40,048 nt of DNA from an uncultured Lachnospiraceae bacterium. Lineage in GTDB: Bacteria; Bacillota; Clostridia; Lachnospirales; Lachnospiraceae. The stretch covers positions 1 through 40,048 of the forward strand of contig CAMGCK010000012.1 in assembly GCA_946040795.1 (NCBI GenBank), given 5' to 3'. The position numbers and the translations under genes are program-made. This document shows positions 17,027 to 24,921 of the stretch, piece after piece; positions within the stretch are counted from its first letter, which is position 1; every line of letters starts with the position of its first letter. The notes beneath the pieces were generated by a model. It worked only from the letters and a program-made list of their open reading frames with translations, did no database searches and had not been told where the DNA came from.

Positions 17027-18721
17027 TCACTCCAGAATCAGAATATAGTCGTAAATGTCCTGCAGTCCGTCAATTAAATAGAACTCCAGTCCACGGTGAG
17101 CTTCCTGAATCGCACGGCCGATCTGCTCTGCTTCAGCCGTGTCAGCACTGCGGCCGCGGATCAGGATGCAGATTTCATGATCGGTAAAATCCAGCGCGGC
17201 AGCGGTATTGACAGCAGCTGCATAGCGGTCGTTTCCGGAGGCCAGGATCTCTTTTCCGACAAAACCGATGTACTGACCTTCCTTCAGGGAAAGGTCACCG
17301 AATTCGGAGTCTCTGGCGCATCGAGAAATCTCAGCGGTAATGACGCCCTCTGCGGCAAAGTTCAGTGCTTCTTCCACATCGTCCGCACTGCCTTCGTCCG
17401 GACTGTACATGGTAAGGGCTGCGTAGCCTTCACCGATGGTTTTGGTCTGAATGACGCGGATATCCGCCTTGTCATACAGTTTTGCAGCCTGAAGCGCAGC
17501 CAGGACCACATTGCCGTTGTTCGGAAGAACGAAAATGGTTTCCGCGTTGATGCGGTCAAAAGCGTCGATGAAAGCCTCGGAAGAGGGGTTCATGCTCTGG
17601 CCGCCGTCCACGATGACATCGGCGCCCAGATCACGGAAGGTCTCCTGAATACCGGAGCCGGCCGCAACGGCCACAACAGCGTAGGGCTTCTTTTCACCGG
17701 CCAGCGTTGCGCGTTCTGCAGCACCGCTCATGCCGGGCGTCTTTGCTTCTTCTTTTGTGTCGTCCAGATTGTTGTGCTGAAGCGACATGTTTTCAATCTT
17801 AACGGTCAGGAATTCACCGAACTGCTGGCAGAAGCCCAGAACCTTGTCCGGGGTCATGGTATGTACATGCAGTTTGATGATGCTGCCGGTCTGGAAGATC
17901 ACCACGGAGTTGCCGATGTCCATCAGGAAATCCTTGATGATCGAAATGTCAAAGTTTTCGGGATCGGTCTTGGCGTTCTGCAGGCGGAGAAGGAGCTCCG
18001 TGCAGTAACCGAATTCCAGAACGCTGTCCTCTGTGAACAGGCTCAGGTCCAGATCCTGATGAGTGGCAGACGCCACAGCGGCACTGTCTGAAGAGAAAGA
18101 ACCGTCATCCGGAATCTCCTCACCGTTCAGAACTGCCAGCATGCCTTCCGCGATGTGGATGAGACCTGCACCGCCGGAATCCACCACGCCGGCTTTTTTC
18201 AGAACCGGAAGCAGTTCGGGGGTACGTTCAAGAGAAGCTCTGGCCTCCTTTATGAAAGCGGTGAGGTAGGCCTTCGGATCAGCGGCAGCTGCGTTCTCCG
18301 CGTAGGCGGAAGCTTCACGGAGAACGGTCAGGATCGTGCCCTCGGCGGGCTCCATGACAGAGCGGTATGCCTGCTTTACGCCGGTATTGAACGCAGCGGC
18401 AAAGTCGGAAGCAGCAGCGTCCTTTACACCGGAAAAGCCGGTGCCGATGCCGTCAAAAAACTGGGAAAGGATGACACCGGAATTACCGCGCGCGCTGAGC
18501 AGCATGCCGTCTGCAATGCGGCGGGCCGCGGTGGAAACATCGTCCGCAGGGGATGCGTTTTCACCGCCGAGCATGGTGAGCAGCATGTTATCGCCCGTAT
18601 CACCGTCAGGAATCGGGAACACATTCAGGTCATTGACCTCTTTTACGTGGCGCTTCAGAGAACGCGCACCGGCCAGGTACATCTTCTGATATACCCGGCC
18701 GTCGATGGTGCTTAAATCCAT
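17027..18721 (-). CDS. fakA: Fatty acid kinase ATP-binding subunit FakA-like (DAK2/DegV-associated, YloV family)
   Basis: A 564-residue cytoplasmic kinase subunit that phosphorylates a fatty acid held by FakB, giving acyl-phosphate. The N-terminal DhaL-like domain (about 10-200) has NVFPIPDGDTGDN (33-45), whose aspartates bind Mg-ATP, and SARGNSGVILSQFFDG. A central domain and a C-terminal EDD/DegV-like fold (about 330-564, with VADGGQSMNPS-type sequence read as VDGGQSMNPSSEAF) complete the family pattern. Length is normal for YloV/FakA. It starts 2 nt after the DegV-type gene stop, with plsY 3 nt further on; this order directly links substrate capture, activation and acyl transfer. Confidence 0.9.
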   Translation of the reverse strand: MDLSTIDGRVYQKMYLAGARSLKRHVKEVNDLNVFPIPDGDTGDNMLLTMLGGENASPADDVSTAARRIADGMLLSARGNSGVILSQFFDGIGTGFSGVKDAAASDFAAAFNTGVKQAYRSVMEPAEGTILTVLREASAYAENAAAADPKAYLTAFIKEARASLERTPELLPVLKKAGVVDSGGAGLIHIAEGMLAVLNGEEIPDDGSFSSDSAAVASATHQDLDLSLFTEDSVLEFGYCTELLLRLQNAKTDPENFDISIIKDFLMDIGNSVVIFQTGSIIKLHVHTMTPDKVLGFCQQFGEFLTVKIENMSLQHNNLDDTKEEAKTPGMSGAAERATLAGEKKPYAVVAVAAGSGIQETFRDLGADVIVDGGQSMNPSSEAFIDAFDRINAETIFVLPNNGNVVLAALQAAKLYDKADIRVIQTKTIGEGYAALTMYSPDEGSADDVEEALNFAAEGVITAEISRCARDSEFGDLSLKEGQYIGFVGKEILASGNDRYAAAVNTAAALDFTDHEICILIRGRSADTAEAEQIGRAIQEAHRGLEFYLIDGLQDIYDYILILE

Positions 18722-18723
18722 GA

Positions 18724-19617
18724 TTAATCTCCTATGTTGTAGGTGACCTCTTCACCAAAAGCATACAGTACAAGGGCATCCGGTCCGATGGATGCGCCGA
18801 TGATGGGGCCGATGATACCGGTGAAGATATCCCTGCAGGGAATCTCCGCACGGATGAGCTCGGTCATCTGGGCAACTTCTTCATCGCTGCAGTCTGCATG
18901 ACCGAAGTAAACGGTCTGATTTTCCGGATCCTTGATGGCTTCCTTCATCAGTTTGACGATCTCTTTCATGGAAGCCTGGCGGCCTTTGACTTTCTTGAAG
19001 GAAGCCTGATAGCCTTCTGCATCACAGATGATGATCGGTTTTACACCCATCAGATTGCCGAAGAATGCGCTGGTGGCTTTGACACGGCCGGCACGGCGCA
19101 GGGAATCCAGGGAATGAACGGTGCAGAACTCGTTGACGGTCTTGCGGATGGGCAGGATGGCGTCGCGGATCTCTTCTGCGGTCTTGCCTTCCATGGCAAG
19201 CTTGGCAGCTTCAATGGCGACGATGCCTTCGCCCAGGCAGGCATTCAGGGAGTCGATGCAGATGATCGTGGATCCCGGGAACTCTTCCATCAGCTTTCCG
19301 GCCACGACGTGACCGGTGTTGATGGAACCGGACTGCTTGACACAGCAGCTGATGTAAACGATGTCACAGTCCTGCTCCAGATACCTGCGGAAGACCGTGT
19401 TGAATTCTTCCACCGGAACCTGGGTCGTGGTGACACGTTTTCCGGCACGCATCAGCTCATACAGCTCATGCGCTTCTTCGCGGGTCCATTCCAGCCGGGC
19501 GCGGCGCGTTTCGCCGTTGTATACGGTATTCATTGCGGCGTAGTCAATATGATATTTCTCCAGAAGCTCTTTTGACAGGTCCGAGCAGGAGTCGGTTATA
19601 ATCTGAACTTTTCTCAT
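18724..19617 (-). CDS. DegV family fatty-acid-binding protein FakB-like
   Basis: A 297-residue DegV/EDD-fold protein that binds a single fatty acid and presents its carboxylate to FakA. Visible features are ITDSCSDLSKELL (7-19), TTTQVP (63-68, substrate-pocket loop), the serine-containing CVKQSGSINTG region (usually SSxLSGTYNS), and SLDSLRRAGRV near 170, typical of DegV proteins. The ATG at 19617 follows AGGAGAACTC. First gene of the apparent operon with fakA, plsY and the giant activase. FakB paralogues differ in preferred chain; which fatty acid this one takes cannot be read from the sequence. Confidence 0.88.
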   Translation of the reverse strand: MRKVQIITDSCSDLSKELLEKYHIDYAAMNTVYNGETRRARLEWTREEAHELYELMRAGKRVTTTQVPVEEFNTVFRRYLEQDCDIVYISCCVKQSGSINTGHVVAGKLMEEFPGSTIICIDSLNACLGEGIVAIEAAKLAMEGKTAEEIRDAILPIRKTVNEFCTVHSLDSLRRAGRVKATSAFFGNLMGVKPIIICDAEGYQASFKKVKGRQASMKEIVKLMKEAIKDPENQTVYFGHADCSDEEVAQMTELIRAEIPCRDIFTGIIGPIIGASIGPDALVLYAFGEEVTYNIGD

Positions 19618-19701
19618 GAGTTCTCCTTTTGTTTTTATTCTTGAACCCGGGAAAATCCCGTAAAAAAAATATGATTGCGGGAACTGCGATCATACATCTG
19701 T

Positions 19702-19707
19702 ATTATA
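19702..19707 (-). promoter_or_regulatory. Candidate -10 element for the fakB-fakA-plsY-activase operon
   Basis: On the minus strand a perfect TATAAT about 85 nt upstream of the FakB-like start. No good -35 lies at 16-18 bp; the best is TTGAGT at 14 bp, so the promoter may need an activator or use an UP-like A/T-rich flank. The rest of the 292-nt gap (19618-19909) holds two hairpins belonging to the sensor-kinase end. Confidence 0.4.
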
Positions 19708-19798
19708 GGACACAATTCTAAACTCAAAATAAACATCTTGATATATGACATACGCCGAATAAAAAAGGTCTGTGAAAAAACCCATAACACAAAGAGGA

Positions 19799-19840
19799 CG
19801 GTGTGAAAAAATCATTTCGATTCCTTCACACCGCCTTTTT
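19799..19840. terminator. Hairpin related to the one at 34496-34534
   Basis: 9-bp stem CGGTGTGAA (19799-19807) / TTCACACCG (19825-19833) around an A/T-rich core, followed on the plus strand by CCTTTTT. No plus-strand gene ends here. It may act as a second minus-strand terminator for the kinase gene or as a repeat. The core TGTGAAAAAATCATTT recurs at 34501. Confidence 0.6.
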
Positions 19841-19870
19841 CGGAAATTGTAATACGACCGGAAAATATAT

Positions 19871-19902
19871 CAAAAAAGCAGCGCTTTTCCGAACCGCTGC
19901 TT
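19871..19902 (-). terminator. Intrinsic terminator of the sensor-kinase gene
   Basis: On the minus strand, 8-bp stem AAGCAGCG (19902-19895) / CGCTGCTT (19883-19876) with an 11-nt loop, followed by TTTTG. It begins 8 nt after the kinase stop codon. Confidence 0.88.
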
Positions 19903-19909
19903 GGGGAGA

Positions 19910-20998
19910 TTATTGTCCCTGCGTTTTTGGGAGTTCCACGGTCAGCGTAGTGCTGTCTTCCGTGCAGGAAACAAAGACGACGCCGTGATGCATTTCAACG
20001 ATCTTCTTGACGACCGCGAGTCCGATGCCGTTTCCGAAGGAGGCGTGGGACTCATCGCCCTGGTAGAATTTATTGAAGATCTTGTCCTGATTCTCGCGCG
20101 GAATGGTGCTGCCGGTGTTCCGTACTTCCACGGAATACACACGGCCGTAATTTGTGATCTTGATGCCCAGCGTGCCGTATTCATTGGCAAATTTGATGGC
20201 ATTGTCTACCAGATTGATCCAGACCTGCTTCAGAAGTTCTTCGTTTGCTTCAATCTGGAGCTCGTCAAAATCCAGGTCCAGTTCCATGTGCTTCCGTTCC
20301 CATTTGTCCTCCAGAAGCAGGAGGCAGTTGCGGATCTGCTCGGACAGGTTGAAGGATGTCACATTGGTCAGAATGGACTGATTTTCGATTTTGGTCAGAT
20401 TGAGCACATTGGTGGCCATCTGCGAAAGACGGAGCGATTCTTCTTCGATGATCCCCACATATTCCCGGCGCTGTTCTTCCGTCAGGTCATCGGTCTTCAA
20501 AAGCTTGGCAAAGCCGGCGATGGACACGATGGGCGTTTTGAATTCATGGGAGAAGTTGTTGACGAAGTCCACCTGCAGCATTTCCGTGTGCTCCAGTTCC
20601 TCCGCCATGCGGTTGAAGCTGTCAGACAGTTCCACGATGGTGGGCGTTTTCGCGAAGGGACCCTTGAATTTAAGGCGCGCGCTGTAATTACCGTCCGCCA
20701 GTTCGTTCAGGGCATTGATGACGCGGTTGATGGGGACCAGCGGAAGACGGCCGGCATAGAAGGCAATGATGAAACCCACACCCAGGCTGAACAGCGCGGT
20801 ATCGGAAACGATACGGGCCAGACTGGGAATGGAGACATCGATGTCCATGATGCCGTAATGTACAAGAAGAAGCGTGAGGGAGTCGACGATCACCAGAGTA
20901 ACGAGGAGCAGAAGAAAGGTGATGCCGGAAAACAGGAGCGTCAATGTGAAACGGTGACGTCTGCTGCGTTTTTTACGTTTTGGGATGTGGAGCTTCAT
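19910..20998 (-). CDS. Membrane sensor histidine kinase of a two-component system
   Basis: A 362-residue kinase with a basic N-terminus and two hydrophobic segments (about 18-48 and 66-88) enclosing only a short outside loop (about 49-65), so it may sense an intramembrane or membrane-lipid signal. A HAMP-like linker (about 84-140) leads to the H-box NFSHEFKTPI (phospho-acceptor His151). The ATPase domain has the N-box NLVDNAIKF (262-270) and G2 box FGNGIGLAVV (321-330). The G1 box reads NTGSTIP, lacking the usual first Asp and central Gly; similar variants occur in active kinases. Its start overlaps the regulator stop by 4 nt. The signal is unknown. Confidence 0.92.
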   Translation of the reverse strand: MKLHIPKRKKRSRRHRFTLTLLFSGITFLLLLVTLVIVDSLTLLLVHYGIMDIDVSIPSLARIVSDTALFSLGVGFIIAFYAGRLPLVPINRVINALNELADGNYSARLKFKGPFAKTPTIVELSDSFNRMAEELEHTEMLQVDFVNNFSHEFKTPIVSIAGFAKLLKTDDLTEEQRREYVGIIEEESLRLSQMATNVLNLTKIENQSILTNVTSFNLSEQIRNCLLLLEDKWERKHMELDLDFDELQIEANEELLKQVWINLVDNAIKFANEYGTLGIKITNYGRVYSVEVRNTGSTIPRENQDKIFNKFYQGDESHASFGNGIGLAVVKKIVEMHHGVVFVSCTEDSTTLTVELPKTQGQ

Positions 20999-21669
20999 AC
21001 TTTTTTGACGGCCTTATATCCGAGACCGCGAACGGAAATGATCTCAAATTCACTGACGTTTTCAAAACGTTTTCTCAGGCGGGCGATGTGTACGGTCACC
21101 GTTTCCCAACCGGTATCGCTGTCATTGCCCCAGATCTCATCCATGAGCTGAATGCGTGTGAAGATCTTTCCGGGGTAGGAAAGCAGCTTGAAGAGGATCA
21201 GAAATTCTTTCTGGGGAAGCTCCGTGACCTCCGAACCGCGGGTAACGGTCAGCGAGTCGTAGTCCAGGATCATACTGCCGATGGTCAGCTTGTGCTCGCT
21301 GGCAATCTTGGCACGGCGGAGAAGCGCACGGATGCGGAGAAGCATTTCTTCTTCATCCACGGGTTTGGTGATGTAATCGTCCGTGCCGGCCAGGAAACCC
21401 TGCTTGCGGTCCTCCGGCAGCTGACGCGCGGACACCATCAGGATGGGCAGCTCGTTCCGGGTCTCGCGAAGGGTTTTGGTAAATTCATAACCGTCCATGA
21501 CCGGCATCATGACATCCAGCACCACAAGGTCGATGCTTTCGCGATCCATTACAGCCAGTGCCTCTTCTCCGTTTTCCGCTGTGGAAACACGGTATCCGTC
21601 CTTCTCCAGAACGGCTTTGAACAGGCGGCGTGTATTTTTGTCATCATCGGCTACGAGAATGTGAAACAT
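20995..21669 (-). CDS. OmpR/PhoB-family response regulator
   Basis: A 224-residue DNA-binding regulator. The receiver domain (1-120) shows the acidic cluster Asp8-Asp10, phospho-acceptor Asp52 in VVLDVMMPVMDG and a conserved Lys in YITKPVDEEE. The winged-helix domain (about 128-224) shows ELPQKEFLILFKLL, the wing/recognition segment WETVTVHIARLRKRF and the usual ending RGLGYKAV. ATG 21669 is chosen because GGAGACTC precedes it; the longer reading from 21687 adds residues with no family match. Translationally coupled to the kinase (ATGA overlap). Targets are not known; nothing next to it is an obvious regulon member. Confidence 0.93.
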   Translation of the reverse strand: MFHILVADDDKNTRRLFKAVLEKDGYRVSTAENGEEALAVMDRESIDLVVLDVMMPVMDGYEFTKTLRETRNELPILMVSARQLPEDRKQGFLAGTDDYITKPVDEEEMLLRIRALLRRAKIASEHKLTIGSMILDYDSLTVTRGSEVTELPQKEFLILFKLLSYPGKIFTRIQLMDEIWGNDSDTGWETVTVHIARLRKRFENVSEFEIISVRGLGYKAVKKV

Positions 21670-21706
21670 GAGTCTCCTTCCGGCCACGGCGGGCGCTTAT
21701 TACACA

Positions 21707-21735
21707 ATTATAAACAGTATACCACAGAAAACTAA
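21707..21735 (-). promoter_or_regulatory. Candidate promoter of the two-component operon
   Basis: On the minus strand a perfect -10 TATAAT (21712-21707), about 40 nt upstream of the start codon. The -35 (TTAGTT at 21735-21730, 17-bp spacer) is poor, which would fit a regulator-dependent or autoregulated promoter. Confidence 0.45.
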
Positions 21736-21926
21736 ACTTCGCATAAACTTTATGAAAAAGCCGCGCGGACGGAAGGCGGGCTCTTTCCTGACAAGGCTGT
21801 AAGCAGAATCGATATTTTATGAAGAAACAATTGGGCGCCGCAAAAGAAGCAGGTGAACAGGAAGAGAGAGGAACCGTATATGCTTACTATATTGTCATTC
21901 CTTCTAACCTGAGTCGGTATTTCATA

Positions 21927-21960
21927 TTGAAATCGTTTTGCGAGAATGGTATTATATAAT
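21927..21960 (+). promoter_or_regulatory. Promoter of the GH2-like gene
   Basis: -35 TTGAAA (21927-21932), 17-bp spacer, -10 TATTAT (21950-21955), with an overlapping TATAAT at 21955-21960. The rest of the 357-nt intergenic region 21670-22026 holds the divergent two-component promoter and no other gene I can support. Confidence 0.65.
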
Positions 21961-22026
21961 CTGATTTAATATGGCGTGGTGTGTCCCCAGTACGGCTGCC
22001 CGCCGATAAGGAGAAAGAACTGACTG

Positions 22027-24846
22027 ATGATACTGAGCCCGCTTGCAGTGATCAATCTGGCCGGTGCGTGGGCCGTTTCCACAGGAGACGGCAGGGAGTT
22101 TATCATGAAGCTTCCCGGTACGCTCGATGAAAACAACATCGGACACCGCGACACACTGGACCCGGAGGCGGATCTTCTGAAAAGCTCCGATACGGAGCCG
22201 GAAAAGAATCCGCTGGATCGGCTGCTGGATGAGGAGGGCCTGCTTTTCCATGAGGAAACTCCGGAAAAGGAGGAACACGTCATCCGCACAAGGTATACAA
22301 GAAAATATACATACGAGGGCAGCGTCGCGATCACCAAGACCGTTACGGTGAAGGAACGGCCGGAACGGCGCATGTTCCTGGAGGTGGAGCGCGCGCGTTC
22401 ACTGGAGCTGTACATCGACGGCGTGCCGGTCCCGCATTTTACGGAACCCACGCTGGCTACACCGCATGTCTTTGAAGTGACCGGTCTCATGAACGGTACG
22501 CATGAGGTGAAACTGGTGTCCGACAACAGTTATCCGGGCCTCCCGCGGGAAAGCATTCTTTCCTCCAACATGGCCTCCGATGACACCGCGACCAACTGGA
22601 ACGGTCTTCTGGGCTATGTCCGTCTGCGCGAAGAACGGGATACCTTTGTATCCGGCATCACGGTCCGTCGTGAAAACGGCGCGCTTTCCGTATTCCTGGA
22701 GATCTATGCAAAGGAACCGGGAAACGCGAGCATGAAGCTGGAATCACCGGTACTGACACGGGAATATGAAAGCAGCGTTGTCATCAAGGGAGAATATTCC
22801 GCGTTCATGGTCAAGGGACTGCCCATCCGCCCGGATGTGCTGTCCTGGGATGAGTATGAAGGCAATCTGTACACGTTTACGGTCACGCTGAACGGAATGG
22901 AGAAAACGGTGCGTTTCGGTCTCCGCGATTTTTCTTCCAATGTGAACGGACATATTCTTTTGAATAAGCGCAAGATCTTCCTCCGGGGTGAGACAAACTG
23001 TGCCTCTCATCCGGAAACCTCCTATCCGCCCATGGATGAGGCGGCATGGACAAAGATCTTTGCTCTCTATAAAAAATGCGGTGTCAATCTGGTGCGGTTC
23101 AAGTCACATTGCCCGCCGGAAGCGGCTTTTTCAGCTGCGGATGATGCCGGTATTCTGATCCTGCCGGAGCTTTCCGTCGGACCGGTCTCTGTACCGGAAG
23201 GCCCGGAGACGCAGGCCCGTCCGCAGTTTGCGGATGAATCGGCACGGGAGTATTACAGGCGCGAACTGACGGAGATCCTGAAGTGCTACGGCAACCATCC
23301 GTCCTTTGTCATGCTGGCCTTTGGCGAAGACCTCCTGTACGATGAAGAGACACAGAATTTTGCGCATGAGCTGATGGATACCGCCCGCCGGATGGACCCG
23401 ACCCGACTGTACAACAGCGGCATGAACGCGTCTGTTCCGGGCGCGGAGTTTGATGCGGAAAGTGATTTTATTTCCATCGCGTCCTTTAACGGAGTTCCGT
23501 TAAGAGGCGCGCTTCCGGTTACTGACAAGGAATGTCCGGAAGGCTTTTTAAATACCGAATATCCGAATTCGCTCCACGATTATCAGGAGCCCCTGCAGAA
23601 GCTGCATGCAGTCTGCAAGAAGCCTGTCATCGGCTTTGAAAACGGACAGTTTGAAATGCTGCCGGATCCCAATGAGATCGATCTGTTTACCGGTTTCCTG
23701 GAACCGGAAGGACTGAAGCTTCTGGTGCGTGAAATTGAAGACGCGGGTCTTCTGCCCAACTGGGTCCGCTGGATGGAGACCGTGGGAAGGAGTGCTGCTG
23801 AGAATTACCGCGCGGAGGTGGAAGCCGCGCTCCGGACCAAGGAACTTTCCGGCCTGATCCTGTTCGGTCTTCAGGACTATCCCGGCCGCGGCAACGCGCC
23901 GGTGGGCATGCTGAATACCCATATGCAGCAAAAGCGGTTTGAGGAATCGGATCCCAAACGCATTCAGGCGGTCTTCCGGGACATGCTTCCGATGCTTCTT
24001 CTGGACCGTTATACCTACGAATACGGAGAAACGCTGAAGGCAAAGATCGTCGTGGCCAATTACGGCCGTGAAGAACTGCGCATGCCGGTTACGCTGAAGG
24101 TAAAAGGCGAGCAGGTTCTGAAAACCATTGAACTGAAAGAAAAACGATACCCGACGGGGACGGTCACGCTTGCAGGAACCATCGAGTTCCCGCTGGATTT
24201 CGGGGAGCAGACGGACCATCGAGCGATTCCGCTGGACCTGATCGTAAAGATCGGCCGTACGGAGAATACGTACCGGATCTTTGTCTATCCCTATTCCATT
24301 CCGATCTGCCCTGAGCAGGTCTATGAAACGGACATGCTGGATCAGACGGCAGTGGAAACGCTTCAGAACGGCGGCACGGTGTTCTTTACTCCGCCTGCCA
24401 CGAAGGAATATCTGCCGGGATCGGTAAAGACTCTTTACACATCCAATATTTTCAACAGTGTGCATTATCCGGAATCCACGGGAACCATGGGCCAGTACAT
24501 CGACCGGGACCATCCGCTGTTTGCGGATTTCCCCACGGATGCCGGCACGGATCACCCCTGGTGGACCATGGCTGTGAGCCGCGCGGTGATCCTGCCGCGC
24601 CGCATGAAGACCATTGTCGCGGAACTGGACGATGTCCGGAAGCTCCGTCCGATGGCACAGCTCGTGGAATTCCGCTGCATGGGCGGCAACGTTCTCCTGT
24701 CCTCCATGGGACTGAAGGAAAACATGCAGTATCCGGAGGTGCGTGCGCTTTTGAGCAGTATCTACCGTTATCTGGAATCCTATGATTTCTCTCCGTCGCA
24801 GGAAATGCGGCCGGAGGAACTGAAGAAGCTTCTGAAGCAGCGGTAA
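22027..24846 (+). CDS. GH2-like glycoside hydrolase
   Basis: A 939-residue cytoplasmic protein with the layout of family 2 glycosidases (beta-galactosidase, beta-glucuronidase, beta-mannosidase). An N-terminal sugar-binding jelly roll starts with INLAGAWAVSTGDG, followed by an Ig-like domain and a TIM barrel introduced by NGHILLNKRKIFLRGETNC. Barrel motifs include CGVNLVRFKSHCPPEAAFSA. Candidate catalytic residues are Glu434 in LAFGEDLLYD (where the family usually has GNE) and Glu538 in VIGFENGQFEML. The C-terminal half has a further beta domain and a segment (about 770-920) resembling a ThuA/GATase-like or beta-sandwich module. Specificity is not readable. ATG 22027 follows AAGGAGAA by 11 nt. 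The gene after it is 75 nt away. Confidence 0.75.
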   Translation: MILSPLAVINLAGAWAVSTGDGREFIMKLPGTLDENNIGHRDTLDPEADLLKSSDTEPEKNPLDRLLDEEGLLFHEETPEKEEHVIRTRYTRKYTYEGSVAITKTVTVKERPERRMFLEVERARSLELYIDGVPVPHFTEPTLATPHVFEVTGLMNGTHEVKLVSDNSYPGLPRESILSSNMASDDTATNWNGLLGYVRLREERDTFVSGITVRRENGALSVFLEIYAKEPGNASMKLESPVLTREYESSVVIKGEYSAFMVKGLPIRPDVLSWDEYEGNLYTFTVTLNGMEKTVRFGLRDFSSNVNGHILLNKRKIFLRGETNCASHPETSYPPMDEAAWTKIFALYKKCGVNLVRFKSHCPPEAAFSAADDAGILILPELSVGPVSVPEGPETQARPQFADESAREYYRRELTEILKCYGNHPSFVMLAFGEDLLYDEETQNFAHELMDTARRMDPTRLYNSGMNASVPGAEFDAESDFISIASFNGVPLRGALPVTDKECPEGFLNTEYPNSLHDYQEPLQKLHAVCKKPVIGFENGQFEMLPDPNEIDLFTGFLEPEGLKLLVREIEDAGLLPNWVRWMETVGRSAAENYRAEVEAALRTKELSGLILFGLQDYPGRGNAPVGMLNTHMQQKRFEESDPKRIQAVFRDMLPMLLLDRYTYEYGETLKAKIVVANYGREELRMPVTLKVKGEQVLKTIELKEKRYPTGTVTLAGTIEFPLDFGEQTDHRAIPLDLIVKIGRTENTYRIFVYPYSIPICPEQVYETDMLDQTAVETLQNGGTVFFTPPATKEYLPGSVKTLYTSNIFNSVHYPESTGTMGQYIDRDHPLFADFPTDAGTDHPWWTMAVSRAVILPRRMKTIVAELDDVRKLRPMAQLVEFRCMGGNVLLSSMGLKENMQYPEVRALLSSIYRYLESYDFSPSQEMRPEELKKLLKQR

Positions 24847-24921
24847 AAGAATGAAAAACGGGCGGTTCTGCGAATCAACGCGGTGCCGGCCAATGAACGA
24901 TTGACGGAAAGGAGGCAGCAG

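Noticed and set aside
17096-18091. Plus-strand open frame opposite the FakA-like gene
   Set aside because: Antisense shadow with no recognisable protein features.
19901-21151. Plus-strand open frame spanning the sensor kinase and regulator
   Set aside because: It crosses two well-supported, translationally coupled minus-strand genes and has no plausible start signal.
21880-21912. Ten-codon open frame MLTILSFLLT after GAGAGAGGAA, upstream of the GH2-like gene
   Set aside because: It could look like a leader peptide, but it lies before the predicted promoter of the GH2-like gene and has no attenuator hairpin after it.
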